DNA of 64,000 bases from CAYGVT01 sp964353355 (GTDB lineage Archaea > Thermoplasmatota > DTKX01 > GCA-020343715), in contig CAYGVT010000133.1 in assembly GCA_964353355.1 (NCBI GenBank), positions 62,001 to 126,000 on the forward strand, given 5' to 3'. The notes beneath the pieces are model-generated. The model searched no databases, was not told the origin of the DNA, and saw nothing but the letters and a program-made list of their open reading frames with translations. A program made the position numbers and the translations under genes. Positions 50,642 through 59,500 of the stretch are shown piece after piece (the stretch's first letter is position 1; each line of letters begins with the position of its first letter).

Positions 50642-50788
50642 CTAGTCACACGCGGTGTGACCGCAGCTGGGGCACATCGCGCACCCCTCCAGGGGTGCGA
50701 GCGCTGTCCCGCATTCGGGACAGGGCTCCACGAAGGTCGACATTACGTCCATCATCATTCCCATGGCCATTAGGACGACGGGGTTCAT
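50642..50788 (-). CDS. 48-residue stand-alone zinc ribbon resembling the ribonucleotide reductase tail
   Basis: A Met-rich start ('MNPVVLMAMGMMMDVMSTFV') precedes 'PCPECGTALAPLEGCAMCPSCG', ending 'HTACD'. This closely follows the last 28 residues of the B12-dependent reductase encoded 0.6 kb away ('CPECGSLIEYAEGCIVCRSCG', ending 'SKCG'). The tail of such reductases shuttles electrons to the active site, so the small protein might act in trans or regulate. The ATG at 50788 sits inside the TAAGG-box copy of the recurring element at 50784-50820; an ATG-less upstream extension to 50854 exists but is unlikely. Confidence 0.7.
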   Translation of the reverse strand: MNPVVLMAMGMMMDVMSTFVEPCPECGTALAPLEGCAMCPSCGHTACD

Positions 50789-50820
50789 AAGGCCCGAGAG
50801 GGGGGGTGAGTGAAAGTGGC
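50784..50820. promoter_or_regulatory. Recurring regulatory element, copy 1
   Basis: TTCATAAGG, 13 nt, then GTGAGTGAAAGTGGC (50806-50820). Copies at 54085-54121 and 62704-62738 have the same 13-nt spacing between TAAGG and the 14-nt motif. It lies between the divergent zinc-ribbon gene and a flavin/PNPOx gene. Confidence 0.45.
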
Positions 50821-50859
50821 CCTTGGGCACAATTACCTTATGTCGTCCAGCCATCTACC

Positions 50860-51399
50860 ATGTCCGGGTTGGCCATGGTCAAGAGGAAGGTCACGAGGTT
50901 CAAGCGGAGGTTCCTGGGCGACGACGCGAAAGAGTGGGCGCGCCTGGCGAGGATGCTCAAGGGCGTCCGGGTCGTGGACCTCGCCACGTGCGACGACGAA
51001 GGCCCCCACGTGCGGCCCGTCACCATGGTCGAGGCGGGAGGCGTCCACTACGTTCTCACTGGCACCTCGGACGCCAAGGTGCGCCAACTGCGCCACGACA
51101 CCAGGTACGAGGCCCACCTGCCCTGGAAGCGTGGCAAGGACACCGGCTACATCAGGTTCAGGGGGCGGGTCATGCTCATCGAGGACCGAGCGGAGAAGCG
51201 CGCAGCGGCGGACGCGGCCGGCTTCCTGGAGCACTACTGGGAGGGGTTCGACGACCCCAACCTCACCGTCATCCGGCTCGGCATCGAGGCGGCGGAGCTC
51301 ATGCCCCCGGGCAAGGCCGAGTGGACCCACCTGACCAGGGGCGGGAAGGGCGTTCCTGGCGGAAAGGCCTCCAGACGTCGCCGCCCAGGGGTGGGCTAG
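50860..51399 (+). CDS. Pyridoxamine 5'-phosphate oxidase-like flavin-binding protein
   Basis: 179 residues from the ATG at 50860; an AATTACCTTA box about 28 nt upstream supports a leaderless start, although a GTG at 50806 is in frame. The split-barrel core shows 'VVDLATCDDEGPHVRPVTMV' and 'VHYVLTGTSDAKVRQLR', as in general-stress-protein-26/PNPOx relatives that bind FMN, F420 or haem. It would reduce an unknown small molecule. It converges with the reductase gene (stop codons 1 nt apart). Confidence 0.8.
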   Translation: MSGLAMVKRKVTRFKRRFLGDDAKEWARLARMLKGVRVVDLATCDDEGPHVRPVTMVEAGGVHYVLTGTSDAKVRQLRHDTRYEAHLPWKRGKDTGYIRFRGRVMLIEDRAEKRAAADAAGFLEHYWEGFDDPNLTVIRLGIEAAELMPPGKAEWTHLTRGGKGVPGGKASRRRRPGVG

Positions 51400-51400
51400 C

Positions 51401-53893
51401 TCACCCGCACTTGCTGTAGCCGCAGCTGCGGCACACGATGCAGCCCTCGGCGTACTCGATGAGCGAGCCGCACTCGGGGCACTCCGGGCAGTTGCCGTCG
51501 GGATCGCGCGGCGTGACTATGGTGGTCGTCACGAGGGACTGCTTGGCCGACTTCTCGACCATCTCGGAAAGGCCACGGTCGACCTCCTCCTCGATGGCGC
51601 GCTCCTCGGCCTCCTTGCGGAGGCGCTCCTCGCGGCGCTCCTGGTAGCGCTCGAGCGCCTTGGCGATGGCGTCCGAGCAGCTCCTGACGACGCCCCCGTT
51701 CTCCATCGCGGGGGAGGGACACCGGATGCCGCGCAACTGCTTGATGATGCTCTGCGGGTCCACGCCTGAACGGAGGGTCAGCGAGCACAGCCTCGACACG
51801 GCCTCGCTGTTGGAGGACGCGCAGCCGCCCGACTTGCCCATCTGGGAGAACAGCTCGCACAGCCCGTCCTCGTCCTCGTTGATGGTGACGTAGAGGTAGC
51901 CGCAGCCGGTGCGCATGCGCTCGGTCGTGCCGTAGGTGACGATGGGCCGCTTGCGCGGGCTCAGCTTCTGCGCGGCGGCGGCCGCGGCCGGGGACACCGT
52001 ACCTTTCTGCGCAGCGATGGTGGCCGCCTCCGCGGTCTTGCCAGTGGAGATGACCTGCGCCTCCCGCGAGCCGTCGCGGTAGATGGTCACGCCCTTGCAG
52101 CCCGAGTGGTAGGCGAGCATGTAGACGCGCTTGACGTCGTCCTTCGTTGCCTTGTTGGCGAAGTTGACCGTCTTGCTCACCGCGTTGTCGGTGAACTTCT
52201 GGAAGGCGGACTGCATCTTGACGTGCCACTCGGGGGTGATGTCGTGCGCGGTCACGAAGATGCGCTGCACCCAGCTCGGTACGTCTGGGTTGCCGTGTAC
52301 CGATCCCGACTTCGCGATTGCCGCCGTCAGCTCCTTGCTGAGGAAGCCCTCGCGCTTGGCGCACTCCTCGAAGAGGTGGTTGACCTCGACGAGCCGCTCG
52401 TTGTCCAGCACGTTGCGCGTGAACGCGAGCGCGAAGTAGGGCTCGATGCCTGGGGATGCCTCTGCGATGATCGAGATGGTGCCGGTCGGGGCGACCGTGG
52501 TGACGGTGGCGTTGCGCAGCCGCAGCCCGTCGTGGATGTCGTAGACCGAGCCTTTGAAGTTGGGGAACACACCCCGGACCTTGGCGAGCTCCACCGAGGC
52601 CTTGCGGCCCTGCTCTTGGATGTAATGCATGGCCTTCTCGGCGATGTCCACGCCGCGCTCTGAATCGTAGGGGATGCGCAGCTGGGCGAGCATGTCCGCG
52701 AAGCCCATGACGCCGAGCCCGATCTTGCGGTTGCCCTTGGTCATCCTCTCGATGTCGGCCAGGGGGTAGTGGTTGACGTCGATGACGTTGTCGAGGAAGT
52801 GGACCCCGGACCGCACGACGCGCGCGAGGCGCTCCCAGTCCAGCTCGGGGCCGGCCGGGCCCTCCCTGACCATCTTGGCCAGGTTGATGGAGCCCAGGTT
52901 GCAGCTCTCGTACGGGAGCAGGGGCTGCTCGCCGCAGGGGTTCGTGGACTCGATGTCGCCCAGCTTGGGCGTGGGGTTGTCCTTGTTGAGCCGGTCGAGG
53001 AATACGATGCCAGGCTCGCCGTTGAGGTGCGCGTGCTCGACGATCTTGTCAAACACCTCGCGCGCCTTGAGCTTGCGCTGGACCTTCTTTGTGCGGGGGT
53101 TCAGCAGCTCGTACTCCTGGTCCTGCTCGACCGCCCCCATGAACTTCTCGGTGATGCCCACCGAGATGTTGAAGTTGGTGAGCTTGTCGTTGTCGCGCTT
53201 GCACACGATGAACTCGAGGATGTCCGGATGGTCCACCCGGAGGATGGCCATGTTCGCGCCGCGGCGCGTCCCGCCCTGCTTGATGGTCTCCGTGGCCGCG
53301 TTGAACACGGTCATGAAGCTGATGGGCCCTGAGGAGATGCCCTTGGTGCTGAGAACGACGTCGTCCTTGGGGCGGATGCGCGAGAACGAGAAGCCGGTGC
53401 CGCCGCCGGTCTTGTGGATGAGCGCGGTGTTCTTGACGGCCTCGAAAATGGAGTCCATCGAATCCTCGATGGGCAGCACGAAGCACGCGCTGAGCTGCTG
53501 TAGCTCGCGGCCAGCGTTCATGAGTGTGGGGGAGTTGGGCAGGAACTCCAGCCTTGTCATGAGGTCGTAGAACTCCTGCTCCAACGCAAGGACGTCCGCC
53601 TCCGTGTCGTACTTGAGGTCCGCCTGGGCGATGTTCCGCGCTACCCGGCGGAACATCTCCTCGGGCGTCTCGGTCACGTTGCCCTCCGTGTCTCGCTTCA
53701 GGTACCGTCGCTTCAGGACCCGGATTGCGTTCTCCGACAGCGGGAGCGAGGATGCCCTGTCTTCCTCCGGAGCTGGTCTCACGGTGTCGGTCGGGGTTTT
53801 GGCGTCCGCTACGTCCTTGACCACGCTGGTCGCCTGGCCAGCGCGCTCGTCGCGGTCGCCACGAGATGGCCTATCGTCTTCCTCGTTCGTCAT
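51401..53893 (-). CDS. nrdJ: B12-dependent (class II) ribonucleotide reductase
   Basis: 830 residues, full length. 'QLSACFVLPIED' and 'NPCGEQPLLPYESCNLG' hold the radical and redox Cys, 'GGGTGFSFSRIRP' and 'GCKGVTIYRDGSR' are family blocks, and the C-terminal zinc ribbon 'CPECGSLIEYAEGCIVCRSCG' serves thiol exchange. It makes deoxynucleotides with adenosylcobalamin and works with or without oxygen. GGGAGGG lies 4 nt ahead of the ATG. Candidate TATA boxes at 54006-54013 and 54036-54043 would give a leader of 90-120 nt containing the palindrome at 53945-53971. Confidence 0.97.
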   Translation of the reverse strand: MTNEEDDRPSRGDRDERAGQATSVVKDVADAKTPTDTVRPAPEEDRASSLPLSENAIRVLKRRYLKRDTEGNVTETPEEMFRRVARNIAQADLKYDTEADVLALEQEFYDLMTRLEFLPNSPTLMNAGRELQQLSACFVLPIEDSMDSIFEAVKNTALIHKTGGGTGFSFSRIRPKDDVVLSTKGISSGPISFMTVFNAATETIKQGGTRRGANMAILRVDHPDILEFIVCKRDNDKLTNFNISVGITEKFMGAVEQDQEYELLNPRTKKVQRKLKAREVFDKIVEHAHLNGEPGIVFLDRLNKDNPTPKLGDIESTNPCGEQPLLPYESCNLGSINLAKMVREGPAGPELDWERLARVVRSGVHFLDNVIDVNHYPLADIERMTKGNRKIGLGVMGFADMLAQLRIPYDSERGVDIAEKAMHYIQEQGRKASVELAKVRGVFPNFKGSVYDIHDGLRLRNATVTTVAPTGTISIIAEASPGIEPYFALAFTRNVLDNERLVEVNHLFEECAKREGFLSKELTAAIAKSGSVHGNPDVPSWVQRIFVTAHDITPEWHVKMQSAFQKFTDNAVSKTVNFANKATKDDVKRVYMLAYHSGCKGVTIYRDGSREAQVISTGKTAEAATIAAQKGTVSPAAAAAAQKLSPRKRPIVTYGTTERMRTGCGYLYVTINEDEDGLCELFSQMGKSGGCASSNSEAVSRLCSLTLRSGVDPQSIIKQLRGIRCPSPAMENGGVVRSCSDAIAKALERYQERREERLRKEAEERAIEEEVDRGLSEMVEKSAKQSLVTTTIVTPRDPDGNCPECPECGSLIEYAEGCIVCRSCGYSKCG

Positions 53894-53944
53894 GGCCCTC
53901 CCTCCCGACTGTGAATCCCATCCCCCACGTGCGTGAGGGAGAGG

Positions 53945-53971
53945 GGCATATGCGTGAAGGGGTCATATGCC
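53945..53971. promoter_or_regulatory. 8-bp-arm palindrome in the nrdJ leader
   Basis: GGCATATG (53945-53952) and CATATGCC (53964-53971) flank an 11-nt centre, about 52-78 nt upstream of the nrdJ ATG, followed on the + strand by TTTTT. It could be an operator or a leader hairpin. Similar ATATG text recurs at 54071-54075. Confidence 0.5.
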
Positions 53972-54084
53972 TTTTTCACACCGGGTCTGAATCCATGTGG
54001 TAACGATATTTTACCAGATTTGCATGCAGGTCGGGTAATATATGGTGCAAGGGCTTGCCTTAAGGACGTCATATGCTCCACTGG

Positions 54085-54121
54085 CTATTAAGGTAACACC
54101 GGAGGGGTGGGTGAAAGTGGC
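54085..54121. promoter_or_regulatory. Recurring regulatory element, copy 2
   Basis: CTATTAAGG, 13 nt, then GTGGGTGAAAGTGGC (54107-54121), in the nrdJ/membrane-protein intergenic region. In both copies 1 and 2 the GTG also opens a frame that continues into the plus-strand gene downstream. Confidence 0.45.
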
Positions 54122-54199
54122 ACCCTTCGCGCGCATGATGCTACGGGCGGTGCGAGACGGCCTGTGGGATGCCGAGGGGCCGGTCGGGCCGACCCAAGG

Positions 54200-54206
54200 T
54201 TTATAT
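54200..54206 (+). promoter_or_regulatory. TATA box of the PrsW-like membrane-protein gene
   Basis: TTTATAT, 24-30 nt before the GTG at 54230, indicating a leaderless transcript. Confidence 0.65.
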
Positions 54207-54229
54207 TGGCGCCGAACGTCCCCGGGCAT

Positions 54230-55060
54230 GTGGACATAGCCCTCTTCGTCGCGATGATGCTGGGCACCTTGCCAGCGCTGGTGCTGAGGTTCTACATGCT
54301 GAGGTCGTTCGAGGGCATGTTCGACGAGAGGTCCGTGATGTTCGCCTTCGTGGTCGGCATGGTCGCCGGCGTCATCGTCGGCATCGTCCACGTATGGACC
54401 GACACCTCCACCTTCTCGACCATCGCCTCGGCCATTGTGTTCTTCGTCATCGTCTGGGCCTTCCTCGACCAGTTCCTGCGCGTCATCATCTTCAACTCGC
54501 CCCGTTTCTCTGGCGACCCTGACACGACGTTCTACTCGACCTCCTTCGGCCTGGGCTATGGCGCGATGCTCACCGCGCTATGGTTCTACAGGTCCTTCGT
54601 GCTCGTCGAGGGCACCACCACCAACCTGTGGGTCATCGCGAGCTACATCGGCGCCGCCTTCGCGTTCGCGGTCGTGCACGGGTCGACGGGCATGCTGGTG
54701 GGCTTCGGCGCCACCGAGGGCGTCGTCTGGCGCCTCGGCCTGCTGGGCGTCCTCATACAAGTGCCGCTCAACATCATGTGGTGGCTGTCGCTGGCCACCG
54801 GCATCGAGGCCGCACTGCCGGTGTGGGAGGTCGGCGCCATCTCGATGTTCGCTGCGACCTGCTACGGTCTGATCGTGCTGCGGTGGACGATGGGCCGGAT
54901 AGTGCCCGACCTCGTGCCGCAGGAGACGATGCGAGCAAGGCGGCGCGAGCTCCGCAAGCAGCGGCGGACGGTCCGCGAGGGCGAGGGGGACGATGAACTC
55001 GAGCTGGCCGGGGACGGTGCGCCCGATGTGGCCAGGGCCAAGCATAGGGTAGGCAAGTGA
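54230..55060 (+). CDS. Polytopic membrane protein, distantly PrsW-like
   Basis: 276 residues from a GTG 24-30 nt after a TATA box. About seven membrane segments, then a 50-residue charged tail. 'IVWAFLDQFLRVIIF', 'FGLGYGAMLTALWFY' and 'AFAVVHGSTGMLVGFG' sit where PrsW-type intramembrane proteins have EE-K, EN and His motifs, but the acidic pairs are changed (DQ-R, no EN), so it is probably not an active protease. The resemblance is tentative. The same operon may contain the transglutaminase-like gene, although that has its own TATA-like box. Confidence 0.6.
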   Translation: MDIALFVAMMLGTLPALVLRFYMLRSFEGMFDERSVMFAFVVGMVAGVIVGIVHVWTDTSTFSTIASAIVFFVIVWAFLDQFLRVIIFNSPRFSGDPDTTFYSTSFGLGYGAMLTALWFYRSFVLVEGTTTNLWVIASYIGAAFAFAVVHGSTGMLVGFGATEGVVWRLGLLGVLIQVPLNIMWWLSLATGIEAALPVWEVGAISMFAATCYGLIVLRWTMGRIVPDLVPQETMRARRRELRKQRRTVREGEGDDELELAGDGAPDVARAKHRVGK

Positions 55061-55134
55061 CCTGTGCCACCCGATTCCCAGATCAATCGACGGATGGCGC
55101 AACCATTAATACCGCCCTGACCTTTGCCTTGCCA

Positions 55135-56487
55135 ATGGCAGGCCAGCAGCGAGGTGGCACGTCGGGCACCCCGGTGCAGTACTACGTGGACCCTCAGGGC
55201 AAGGTCGTGTCCCGGAGCGTGCAGGCCCAGCAACCCTCAGCACCGGGCCCGCTCCAGCCCCAGTACAGGTACTATCGGAGGCCGGACGGCACGGTCGTCC
55301 GTCAGCGGGTGGAGGAGACGTCGCGGCTGGGCGGTACGCAAGGCGGCGCGGACGCCACCACGCTAGAACCCGCCCGCGCGCACCCGACCACGATGCCCGC
55401 GAACAAGCCTGCGCCCCTCCGTCCGTCGGTCCAGATGCGATCAGCTCCACGATGGACGGCCAAGCGAGTCGCGAAGCACGTGGTCGTCATCGCCGTCATC
55501 GCCCTGCTCCTCCTCGCCTCCTGGCCAATGGTCCAGCAGCCGATGAAGGCGCTCTGGAACATGGCCACCACGGGCCAGCCGGGCTTCCAGACATTCCCCG
55601 AGACGGCCGACTTCACCATCCTGCGCGAGCTGGGGCTCACCGCGACCACGAACAGCCTTCACTACTCCATCGACATCCCCAAGCCCTTCCACATACCGGG
55701 CATCCATGAACGGATAGGCCTCATCACAGAACCGCTGCCGTCCAGCGTCTTCGTCAAGTCGGAGCAGGAGTGGATGAAGTGGGAGGCCGACGTCCCCTTG
55801 GGCGGTACAGCAAGCATCTCCATAACCTACCACATGAAGCTCACCTCCACGCTATGGGAGGTCGATGCCGGGGACTCGGCCACGGTTTCCAACATACCTG
55901 CAGCCTACGACAAATACCTGGGCAAGGAGTGGAAGATCGACCCGACCGACGCCAACGTCGTCGACCTCGCGGGCCGCATCGTGGGCACGGAGCAGAACGT
56001 CTACAAGATACTGCTCAAGATATTCCAGTGGATGGACGACAACCTCGAGTACAAAGTCGAGCGGTCGGCCGAGCCGAACTACTGCTACGAGACGCTCGCG
56101 GCCATGGCGGGCGACTGCGACGACCAGTCCATACTCCTCGCGTCGCTCGCGCGCGCGGTGGGCGTGCCGGTGTGGCTGAACCTGGGCATCATCTACGACC
56201 CGGTGCGCAACTACTGGGGCGGTCACGGCTGGAACAACGTCTACATCCCACTCAAGGACGGCGAATACGTCATCGCCACGGTCGACATCGTCAACGACCA
56301 GTTCCTGTTCCGAGACCCCTACCACGTGTCGGACTACATCGACAATGGCGACGGGGACGAGCTCAAGGAGTACTACACCTCCTGGACCTACAGCTACACG
56401 GGCGCCTCCCCCAACGCGAGGAGCACCGAGAAGTACACTGTCCTCGAGCTCGACACCAGGGGCTCCGAGATCTACTACAAGCCCTGA
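55135..56487 (+). CDS. Membrane-anchored transglutaminase-like protein
   Basis: 450 residues from the ATG at 55135; CATTAATACC at 55104-55113 places the start as leaderless. A 110-residue Pro/Gln-rich cytoplasmic N-terminus precedes one TM helix ('VVVIAVIALLLLASWPMV', about 117-134). The outer part ends in a transglutaminase-like fold with Cys in 'AGDCDDQSILLASL' (about 328), His in 'GHGWNNVYIP' (about 364) and Asp in 'VDIVND' (about 383). It may cross-link or cleave surface proteins. It converges with the giant surface gene on the other strand. Confidence 0.85.
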   Translation: MAGQQRGGTSGTPVQYYVDPQGKVVSRSVQAQQPSAPGPLQPQYRYYRRPDGTVVRQRVEETSRLGGTQGGADATTLEPARAHPTTMPANKPAPLRPSVQMRSAPRWTAKRVAKHVVVIAVIALLLLASWPMVQQPMKALWNMATTGQPGFQTFPETADFTILRELGLTATTNSLHYSIDIPKPFHIPGIHERIGLITEPLPSSVFVKSEQEWMKWEADVPLGGTASISITYHMKLTSTLWEVDAGDSATVSNIPAAYDKYLGKEWKIDPTDANVVDLAGRIVGTEQNVYKILLKIFQWMDDNLEYKVERSAEPNYCYETLAAMAGDCDDQSILLASLARAVGVPVWLNLGIIYDPVRNYWGGHGWNNVYIPLKDGEYVIATVDIVNDQFLFRDPYHVSDYIDNGDGDELKEYYTSWTYSYTGASPNARSTEKYTVLELDTRGSEIYYKP

Positions 56488-56541
56488 CCGTGGCCCTCCC
56501 TCATGCGACCGTGAGGCCTGACCCCTGGATTGTGACCCCCC

Positions 56542-59500
56542 TCAACCAGGCGGAGGCCCCGCACCCTCGCCCGTTCCCCCGCCCTCTCCCCCGCCTGGAG
56601 GGTCGGCCGCAGGCGGGGGCTCCGCCACGGGCTCCAGCGTCGCGGTCGGCGGTGACGCGGCCAACGGTGGAGCGCCCTTCTTCCGCCCCCGCGCCCACAT
56701 GGCAAGCCCGATGACGGCCACGAGGAGGATGATGACCACCATGATGAGGAGCCATGGTAATCCGCCCCCTTCCCCGGGTATGGCCGCGGAGGCCTCCTGT
56801 GTCCGCTGTCCGTCGCCGACCGCGTTGGTCGCCACGACCGCATAGGAGTAGGTGCGGCCCTTCCTGCAGGTCATGTCGACGTAGCGGGTCACTGCGGCCC
56901 CGACCGTGGCGAGCTCGGAGAGAGCGCCCTTGCCCTCGCCCCTCAGGACCTTGTAGCCCGTGACGGGCGACCCACCCTCGTCCGTTGGCGGGCCCCATCT
57001 CACCGTGACCTTGCCCCCGGCCTCGGTCACGTTGAGGTATGTGGGTGCCGAGGGGGCCGTGAGCGCGGGCACCAGGACCGAGACGGCCTCCGTGGCCGTG
57101 CCGTCGCCGAGCGCGTTTCTGGCCCGCACGGCGTACCAGTAGGTCTTCCCTCGCTCGACGGAGGCGTCGACGTATGTCGTGCCGGTCGCGTCGGCGAGCA
57201 CGGTCAGATTGCCCTGCTGGTCCCCCCTGAGGATGGCGTATCCCGTGACGGGCCATCCGCCATCGGAGGCGGGCGTCGCCCAGGTGAGGGTCACCTGCGG
57301 GCCGGTCGCCATGGCGGCGAGGTCCCTGGGAACGCCCGGGACGGTCTCACCCTCGATTATGACGACCGTGTGGTCGAGGTCGAGCCAGTTGAGGGGCCTG
57401 ATGGTGACGGTCTCGCCCGGTCCAACGGTGATGCCCTGCCTCGAGGCCGTGGGCAGGCGGGGCGCCGTCGGGCGGCGGGAGGAGTTCCACACAGTGTCGG
57501 AGATGACGTTGTGCTGGAACTCGACGTCGAACGTCGTCGGGACGGTGCCGTGGTTGGTGAACACGATGCCCGTGTTGTTGCCGTTCGTACCGACCTCGTG
57601 CTCGCCCGTGCTCGTGAGGTCCGCGCCCTTGATGCGGTAGACTCGCTCGCGGACGCCGAACTTGCTGACCTGTGCGAGCGTGTACTCCTTCTCGGCGTCG
57701 TTGGTACCGTACCTCATGCTGCCGCGGTAGGGGTTGCCGTCGGCGTAGCTCACGGCGATGGAGTCCTCCGACGTGCCCTTGATCTCGGCGGACTCGAGGT
57801 CGAAGGCGGACGTGCCGTTGTTTATCCAGGACCAGTTGTAAAGGCCCTCGCCCGTACCCTTCACGCGCGTCGTGTAGTCTCCCTTGGGCAGGTACCAGTT
57901 CTGGACCTTCTGGCCGAGGCCGGAGAAGAGGGGCAAGGGCGCCGCTCCCTCGATGCCCCACTGGAGGTCCCCCGCCCCGTCGTATCCCACCGAGCCGCCC
58001 GAGCCGTCCTCGACCGCGACCCCGGCGGAGCCCGCCAGCAGCTCGATGATCCCCTCGACGCTGAGGGGGAGGGTGCGGTCGCCGTTGATGACGTTCCACG
58101 GCACGAAGGCCAGCCCGACCTCGTCGGTTGTGACGGTCCCGTCCGGCCAGATGAACGACCAGTCCCAGTACACGCCCTCCTTGGCCACCTCGATGTAGGG
58201 CGGATGGTCGTTCTCGCTGGTGTTCCACAGGCACTGATCGAGCGCGGTCACCGGGTCGGACATGAGCGGCCGATTGCTGTCGTAGACGTAGAAACGCGTG
58301 TGCGTCGAGTCCACGTCCTCGTAGGCGTAGGGCACCACGGCGTGGGCGCCCGCGCTGCATATCATCGTGGCGACGCCGAGGTCGCCGCCGTCGATGGACG
58401 ATTTGACCATCTGCATCCATGCCCCGAGGCCCGTGTACTCGGAGGACGGGATCAGGCCGCCTATGAGCGTGTCCAGGTACGTGTTCAGTACCTCAGAGGA
58501 CATCTGCGCGCCCTGCCTCCAGTCCACGTGCCGCCTGAGCTCGCCCTCGTTGGACAGGCCGCTCACCGAGTCGGCCGTGGTGGGCGGGTAATCATCGATG
58601 TTCAGCGTGTCATGGTAGAACTCCAGCGCCGTCGAGGACATGCCGAAGCACTCCCCGTAGCGGGCAATCCAGCAGAACACGGCGCCGTAGAAGATGGCCG
58701 CGATGGGGTCGGGGCAGAATGGCTCCTCGATCTCGTAGCCGAGGCAGACCCACCCGTTCCACGGGTCCCACCATGGCAGCCCGATGCATATCCACAGGCT
58801 GAGGTAGACGTCGTCCCCGAACGCGTCCCTGTAGCGGCCCGTGCCCCACGGGTCCCACGGATAGGACAGCGTGTAGGTTGTGGGGTTGTGGAAGCCCATG
58901 GCGTTCTCGAACAGCCATGTCGGCTCGGGGAAGAACTCGACCTCCTGCACGGACGACACCTCGGCCACCATCGTCCTGAGAGTCATCGTGTGGAGCCCGT
59001 GGGGGACGGTCGCGGGCACCTGGAACGTGAAGTTGTGGTCGGGATCGGGATTCCATGGCAGCATGGGATCTATGAGCACCCTGAGGATGGACACCCCGCC
59101 GATGAGCAACTCGGCGCCCTTGAGGTCGTAGCCGTTGACCGTGAGCAGCGTGCCCGGCCAGGCCGTGTCGGGGAAGATGCTCTCGATGATCGGGGGTCGG
59201 GGCCGGACCTCCACTGAGACCGGGAAGACCATCAGGAGGTCGAACATGGGGTCGTGCTCGATGCCGTCGGAGACCTGCAGCTCGAAGGCGAACGTGACGG
59301 GGTAGCTCGTGAGGGATATCGAGAAGGAGGCCTGCGCCTTGTTGGCGTCGGTGATGGTGATGACAGGGGAGGATGGCGAGGTCTGCCTCCAGGCGTAGGT
59401 CATCGGGTCCCCGTCCATGTCCTCGGAGGCTGTGCCATCGAGGACGACGAGCTCGTCCTCCATGGCCGTCGTGGGGGCCGAGGCCCTCGCGTTGGGGGGA

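Larger units (their letters stand above)
53894..54229. other. 336-bp divergent intergenic region between nrdJ and a membrane-protein gene
   Basis: It is markedly AT-richer than the window. It holds the palindrome at 53945-53971, two minus-strand TATA candidates for nrdJ (54006-54013, 54036-54043), the second copy of the recurring element (54085-54121) and the plus-strand TATA of the downstream gene at 54200-54206. No small ORF is convincing. Confidence 0.7.
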
